A DNA stretch of 56,901 nucleotides from Salipiger mucosus DSM 16094 (GTDB lineage Bacteria > Pseudomonadota > Alphaproteobacteria > Rhodobacterales > Rhodobacteraceae). How positions within the stretch are numbered: position 1 is the first letter of the stretch; each line of letters opens with the position of its first letter. The position numbers were made by a program, and so were the translations under genes. Where the stretch lies: the NCBI RefSeq assembly GCF_000442255.1, contig NZ_KE557273.1, positions 1 to 56,901 on the forward strand, given 5' to 3'. The notes under the pieces were generated by a model. That model had not been told where the DNA came from. It saw only the letters and a program-made list of their open reading frames with translations, and searched no databases. Shown here piece by piece: positions 53,030 through 56,901 of this stretch.

Positions 53030-54601
53030 TCAGTTCTTGGTCACGTCGTCGAGCAGCAGGAAGAACGAGGGCTGCAGCTCGAAGCCGCCGACCCGCTCGT
53101 TGGTCACCGCGTTCTGCTTCCAGTTGGCGACGAAGACCCAGGGCGCATCCTCCTGCACGATGGTCTGCATCTCCTTGTAGAGCTCGGCCCGGCGCTCCTG
53201 ATCGGTGGCGACGCGCGCCTCCTCCAGCAGCTCGTCCACCTCGGGGTTCGAGTAGTAGCCCGAGTTGAACCCGCCCTCCGAGGGGAAGGCGTCGGTGCGC
53301 AGCGCGAGGTAGGGCAGGGTGTCGGGGTCGTTGGTCATCCAGGCCATCTCGGCCATGTCCGCCTTGCCCTCGAGCCCGGGGTTCACCTCGCCCAGGAAGG
53401 TGTTCCACTCGTAGGTCTCGATCGCCACGTCGAAGCCCACGGCCTCGAGATCCGCCTGGATCGCGGTGCCCATGGCCACCGGGTCCAGCATGCCCGAGCC
53501 GCCCTCGGTCACGTAGAAGGTCAGCTCGGCGCCCTCGGCCCCGGCCTCGGCCAGCAGCTCCCTGGCCTTCTCCGGATCGTAGGGATAGGGCTCCAGCGTG
53601 TCGTTGTAGGCCCAGGAGAAGGCCGGCGGCGTCGGGCCTGCGGCGACCTCGGCGGTGCCTTCCAGCACGTCCTCGACCAGCGCCTTCTTGTTCACCGCGT
53701 AGTTGGCCACCTGGCGGACCAGCTTGTCCGCGAAGGGGCCTTCCTTGGCGTTGAGGATCAGGAACCAGACGTGCGGGCCGGCCTGTTCGTGCACGGTGAA
53801 GTCCTCGCCCTCGAACTCCGACAGCGAGACGGGCGGCACCTCGACCATGAGGTCGATGCCGCCGGCCAGCATCTCGGCGGTGCGGGTGTTGGCGTCGGTG
53901 ATCGGGCGGAAGACCACGGCCTCGAGCTCGGGCGCGCCGTCCCAGTAGTCGGCGTTGCCCTCGACCACCACGGCCTCGTTGCTGCGCCACTCGGCGAAGG
54001 TGAAGGGACCGGTGCCGACCGGGTTGCGGCCGAACTCGGCGCCGTATTCCTCGACCGCCGCGGGCGAGACGATCAGCCCGGTCGGATAGGCCAGGTTCGA
54101 CAGGAAGGGCGCGTAGGGCTCGCTGAGCGTAAATTTCACCGTCAGCTCGTCCACGGCCTCGACCGTGTCCACCGAGGAGAAGAAGAAGGCCAGCGGGAAC
54201 GGCCCGGTGTCGTGGAAAGGATGGTCCTCGTTCAGCATCCGCTCGAAGTTGAAGACCACCGCCTCGGCGTTGAACGGCGTGCCGTCGTGAAAGCTCACCC
54301 CCTCGCGCAGGGTGAAGGTATACTCGGTGCCGTCTTCGCTGATCTCCCAACCGGTCGCCAGCGCCGGCTCGACCTCGAGCGTGCCGTCCTTGTAGCGCAC
54401 CAGGCCGTCGTAGACGTTCATCAGGATGCGGAAGTCGTTCACCGCGGTGACCGCCGCCGGGTCGAGCGCCTTGGGCTCGGCGATCTGGCCCACGAACAGC
54501 ACGTTCGGCGGAGTCTGTGCCGCCGCCGGCATCCCGAAGCTCATCGCCAGCGCGGTGCCCGCCGCCAGAACGGCCCGCCGCGTGAATGTCAGAAGTGCCA
54601 T
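53030..54601 (-). CDS. Peptide-type ABC transporter substrate-binding protein
   Basis: A 523-residue family-5 binding protein. The leader is MALLTFTRRAVLAAGTALAM with cleavage near AAAQ; TRRAVLAAG resembles a Tat motif. NVYDGLVRYKDGTLEVEPAL, LREGVSFHDGTPFNAEAVVF and NPVGTGPFTFAEW are hallmark blocks. GAGGAAGAG lies 3 bases before ATG 54601. It is first in a minus-strand operon with a DppB-like permease, a DppC-DppD fusion and a DppF-like ATPase. The substrate could be a peptide, glutathione or an opine; not resolved. Confidence 0.92.
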   Translation of the reverse strand: MALLTFTRRAVLAAGTALAMSFGMPAAAQTPPNVLFVGQIAEPKALDPAAVTAVNDFRILMNVYDGLVRYKDGTLEVEPALATGWEISEDGTEYTFTLREGVSFHDGTPFNAEAVVFNFERMLNEDHPFHDTGPFPLAFFFSSVDTVEAVDELTVKFTLSEPYAPFLSNLAYPTGLIVSPAAVEEYGAEFGRNPVGTGPFTFAEWRSNEAVVVEGNADYWDGAPELEAVVFRPITDANTRTAEMLAGGIDLMVEVPPVSLSEFEGEDFTVHEQAGPHVWFLILNAKEGPFADKLVRQVANYAVNKKALVEDVLEGTAEVAAGPTPPAFSWAYNDTLEPYPYDPEKARELLAEAGAEGAELTFYVTEGGSGMLDPVAMGTAIQADLEAVGFDVAIETYEWNTFLGEVNPGLEGKADMAEMAWMTNDPDTLPYLALRTDAFPSEGGFNSGYYSNPEVDELLEEARVATDQERRAELYKEMQTIVQEDAPWVFVANWKQNAVTNERVGGFELQPSFFLLLDDVTKN

Positions 54602-54647
54602 CGTCTCTTCCTCTCTGTTGCTCCGGTGACCGGAATTTTTCATGATT

Positions 54648-54667
54648 AATTTGAAGTGAGCCAAATT
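54648..54667. promoter_or_regulatory. Inverted repeat, candidate operator
   Basis: AATTTG-N8-CAAATT lies in the 94-bp divergent gap between the binding-protein gene and the DUF1028 gene. Overlapping it are two similar direct segments, TGATTAATTTGAAG (54643-54656) and TGATAAATTCAAGG (54672-54685). A GntR/FadR regulator encoded next door is the likely ligand. Confidence 0.45.
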
Positions 54668-54695
54668 ATCGTGATAAATTCAAGGAAAATGGCCA

Positions 54696-55409
54696 TTGGA
54701 CAGTTGCGTGACCTTCTCCCTGCTCACCCTTGACCGCGAAACCGGCACCTTCGGCGCGGCCGCCGCGACGGGCAGTCTCTGCGTGGGCGGCTGGGTGCTG
54801 CGCGGCGATCTCGATTCGGGGCTCTCGGCCAGCCAGGGCACCGCGCCCTCCACTTTCTGGGGCGAGGACGTGCTGGCCGCCATGCGCGAGGGCCTGCCCG
54901 CCGATCAGGCGGTCGCCCGGGCCACCGGGGCCGACCCCGGCCGCGCGCACCGCCAACTCGCGGCGCTGGACCCGGCGGGCGGCACGGCGGCCTTCACCGG
55001 GGACGAGAGCATCGAGGTCTCCGGCCAGATCGCCGAGCCGGGGCTCGTGGTGGCGGGCAACATGCTGGGCGCCGAGACGGTGCTGCCGTCGCTGCGCGCG
55101 GGCTTCCTCGAGGCTGCGGGCGACATGCCGGCGCGGCTGGTCGCCGCCCTGCGCGCCGCCGACCGCGACGCCAGCGACTACCGCGGGTTGAAATCGGCTG
55201 CCCTGCTGGTGCTGCATCCCGATCATCCGCCCCTCACCCTGCGCATCGACTATGCAGAGGCGCCGATCGACGCGCTCGCCGACCTGCTGGCCCGGGCGCA
55301 GGCGCAGCCCTATGCCGGCTGGCTCGATGTCGTGCCGGTCGCCGCGGACCGCACCCGCGCGCCCGGCCCGCGGACGCCTGACGAGCGGCGGACCGCTACT
55401 CGGCAATGA
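54696..55409 (+). CDS. DUF1028 family protein
   Basis: A 237-residue protein of the DUF1028 family (Ntn-hydrolase-like fold). The conserved opening is VTFSLLTLDRETGTFGAAAA; ASQGTAPSTFWGEDVLAAMR and SGQIAEPGLVVAGNMLGAET are the other family blocks. The start is TTG 54696, placed by AAGGA 9 bases upstream; GTG 54708 fits the family N-terminus but has no nearby site. It is divergent from the peptide transporter and its last 14 bases overlap the convergent GntR gene. DUF1028 genes often accompany such transporters; the reaction is unknown. Confidence 0.85.
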   Translation: MDSCVTFSLLTLDRETGTFGAAAATGSLCVGGWVLRGDLDSGLSASQGTAPSTFWGEDVLAAMREGLPADQAVARATGADPGRAHRQLAALDPAGGTAAFTGDESIEVSGQIAEPGLVVAGNMLGAETVLPSLRAGFLEAAGDMPARLVAALRAADRDASDYRGLKSAALLVLHPDHPPLTLRIDYAEAPIDALADLLARAQAQPYAGWLDVVPVAADRTRAPGPRTPDERRTATRQ

Positions 55410-56154
55410 ACCGGCGCAGCACCTGCGCCTCTTGCTCCTGCATCAGAGCCTCGGCCGTCTCCATGTGGGCGCGCATCACGGCCCGCGCCGCGGCGGGATC
55501 GCCCCTGCGCAGCGCCTCGACCAGTTCCGTCTGGTAGCGCCGCCCCTTCTTCCAGAGCCTGTGGTTCACCGGCTCGTAGAGCCGCCGCCAGACCGTGAGC
55601 TCGGTCAGGATCTGCGCCATGAACTCCACCACAAAGGCCAGCAGCGGGTTGTCGGCGTAGGACGCCAGAAGCGCGTGGAACTTCAGCGACGAGACGTGCT
55701 GCGCGCGTTCTTCCCCGGCGTCGCGTGCGGGCAGGGGATACTCGGCGATGACCGCCTCCAGCTTCGACAGCTGCGCCTCGCTCAGCTGCCCGGCGAGGCT
55801 CGCCGCGACCTCGGGTTCCAGCAGCTTGCGCATCTGGTAGATGTCGGCGATCGAAAGATCCCGGAAATAGAAGTAGTTGGCCAGCAGCGCCCGCGCCCGT
55901 TCGCCCGAGACCTCGCCGACGAAACTGCCGCCGCCCGGCCCGGTGCGGGTCTCCACCAGCCCCTGCGCCTCGAGAATCCGCATGGCCTCGCGCACGGTGC
56001 CCTTGGACCGCCCGTAGCGCGCCATGAGCTCGGCCTCGCCCGGCAGGCGGTCACCCTTGCGCAGCTCGTGCTCGACGACCCATTCCTTGATGGTCTCGGC
56101 CAGCTGCACCGGGCGCGAGCGTCGCGGCGCCGGTCTGTCGGACAGGGGTGGCAA
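55396..56154 (-). CDS. GntR-family regulator, FadR subfamily
   Basis: A 252-residue regulator. The N-terminal winged helix reads LPGEAELMARYGRSKGTVRE and AMRILEAQGLVETRTGPGGG. The C-terminal all-helical FCD domain shows IYQMRKLLEPEVAASLAGQL, FHALLASYADNPLLAF and LRRGDPAAARAVMRAHMETA, which hold likely metal-binding His residues. The TTG at 56154 is preferred because AGGAGG lies 7 bases before it; TTG 56175 is the alternative. It probably controls the neighbouring peptide transporter and DUF1028 gene. Confidence 0.86.
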   Translation of the reverse strand: MPPLSDRPAPRRSRPVQLAETIKEWVVEHELRKGDRLPGEAELMARYGRSKGTVREAMRILEAQGLVETRTGPGGGSFVGEVSGERARALLANYFYFRDLSIADIYQMRKLLEPEVAASLAGQLSEAQLSKLEAVIAEYPLPARDAGEERAQHVSSLKFHALLASYADNPLLAFVVEFMAQILTELTVWRRLYEPVNHRLWKKGRRYQTELVEALRRGDPAAARAVMRAHMETAEALMQEQEAQVLRRFIAE

Positions 56155-56252
56155 GGGGTGGCCTCCTCGGGGCAAGGTCCGGCGACCCTAGACCCGGCGC
56201 TCGGGGGAATGCAATCGGGCAGGGGTGACAGGTGCGCCCGGCGGGACTCGAC

Positions 56253-56266
56253 TCGCGAATTCGCGA
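56253..56266. promoter_or_regulatory. 14-bp perfect palindrome near imuB
   Basis: TCGCGAATTCGCGA is a perfect palindrome 7 bp upstream of the LexA box, in the gap between the GntR gene and imuB. It may be an operator for one of these genes; no family was recognised. Confidence 0.35.
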
Positions 56267-56273
56267 TAGGCTA

Positions 56274-56288
56274 GAACATAAGGTGAAC
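56274..56288 (+). promoter_or_regulatory. LexA box (SOS operator) of imuB
   Basis: GAAC-ATAAGGT-GAAC is an exact GAAC-N7-GAAC direct repeat, the alphaproteobacterial LexA site, 25 bases before the imuB ATG. It matches the box in front of dnaE2 in form. Confidence 0.82.
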
Positions 56289-56313
56289 AAAAGCTGCTGC
56301 CGCTGCCCGACTC

Positions 56314-56901
56314 ATGCCGTCCCGTCGCATCCTCTCGCTCTGGTTTCCCCGCCTCGGCGCCGAACGCCTGTTGCGCCGCGCGCCGCAGCTCGACGGCGTG
56401 CCCTTCGCCGTGGTCGAGGATCGCGGCCAGGCGCAGGTGCTCTGCGCGCTGTCGCGCACGGCCTCCGAGGCGGGGCTGCACGCGGGCCAGCCGCTGCGCG
56501 ACGCCCATGCCATCTGCGCCGCGCTGGTCACACGCCTGCGCAGCCCGCATGGCGAAGAAGCCTTCCTTGCGGCGCTGCACCGCTGGGCGGGGCGGTTCTC
56601 CCCCTGGGTCGCGACCGAGCCGCCCGACGGGCTGGCGCTCGACCTGACCGGCTGCGCGCATCTCTTCGGCGGCGAGGGGGCGCTGATGGCACAGGTGGCG
56701 CAGGACTGCGCCGACCTGCGCCTCACGGTGCGGCAGGGGCTGGCCGACACGCCGGGCGCGGCCTGGGCACTGGCGCGCTATTCCGGCGATGCGGCGGGAC
56801 CCGGGCGTTCGGGTGACGCCATCGACCAGGAGGCGCGCGCCACCCGGGCCCGCGCCGCGAAACGCCGCCACTGGGAGCGCGGCCGTGCCGCCCCCGCCAT
56901 C
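56314..56901 (+). CDS. imuB: ImuB-like Y-family polymerase homologue (partial)
   Basis: The first 196 residues of a Y-family polymerase-like protein cut by the window end. The start MPSRRILSLWFPRLGAERLL lacks the D-x-D metal site of active Y polymerases (WFP in its place). EPPDGLALDLTGCAHLFGGE is the ImuB hallmark. ImuB is a catalytically dead hub that links ImuA and DnaE2 to the beta clamp. Upstream there is no imuA; a GntR gene faces away. The LexA box implies SOS induction. Confidence 0.85.
   Translation, partial: MPSRRILSLWFPRLGAERLLRRAPQLDGVPFAVVEDRGQAQVLCALSRTASEAGLHAGQPLRDAHAICAALVTRLRSPHGEEAFLAALHRWAGRFSPWVATEPPDGLALDLTGCAHLFGGEGALMAQVAQDCADLRLTVRQGLADTPGAAWALARYSGDAAGPGRSGDAIDQEARATRARAAKRRHWERGRAAPAI

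Noticed and set aside
1-56901. tRNA genes and CRISPR arrays
   Set aside because: I looked for GGTTCGA-type T-loops outside genes and for regularly spaced repeats; none was convincing.

Overview
The window is GC-rich, densely coding DNA with short gaps and many 1-4 base start/stop overlaps. Gene content points to an alphaproteobacterium of the Rhodobacterales (roseobacter-type): a Rhizobium-style rha cluster, direct-repeat LexA boxes, a fused PuuE-UraD, TctDE/TctCBA and very many binding-protein transporters. The genus cannot be fixed from the sequence alone. No tRNA, rRNA or CRISPR array was seen.

Layout. 1-312: 5' end of an insertion sequence cut by the window edge, then about 330 bp without a recognisable gene. 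640-4981: XRE-cupin regulator divergent from a polar amino-acid/amine-type ABC transporter and a FAD amine oxidase. 5021-11329: TctDE two-component system with a co-transcribed periplasmic binding protein, divergent from the tctCBA tricarboxylate transporter. 11401-22174: complete L-rhamnose locus (rhaI, rhaD divergent from rhaR-rhaS-rhaT-rhaP-rhaQ-rhaU-rhaK). 22190-24583: CbiX-like chelatase, a degenerate SUMT-like methyltransferase and a DUF4202 protein. 24697-28107: LuxR-type response regulator divergent from a hybrid histidine kinase broken by a one-base frameshift. 28131-35809: rlmN, a C-terminally short dnaE2, a small monooxygenase, aminotransferase, sulfurtransferase, a small membrane protein and smpB. 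35931-40901: urate-to-ureidoglycolate catabolism genes plus an NCS2 permease. 40952-42660: three poorly known genes, including a membrane protein whose cytoplasmic tail resembles an OmpR-type winged helix. 42826-48819: BMP-family nucleoside/nucleobase ABC transporter with a cytosine-deaminase-like amidohydrolase. 49097-56154: peptide-type ABC transporter with a permease-ATPase fusion, a DUF1028 protein and a GntR/FadR regulator. 56314-end: start of imuB.

Most of the window is catabolic uptake modules, each with its own regulator and degradative enzymes. Two SOS genes (dnaE2 and imuB) lie about 24 kb apart, each behind a GAAC-N7-GAAC LexA box.

No large, plainly new multi-gene system stands out. 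The observations most worth following are the membrane-anchored winged-helix protein, the dispersed hairpin element with a compensatory base-pair change, the split and truncated SOS mutasome, the degenerate SUMT, the frameshifted kinase with a 14-bp repeat in its divergent promoter region, and hairpins recurring after the binding-protein genes.
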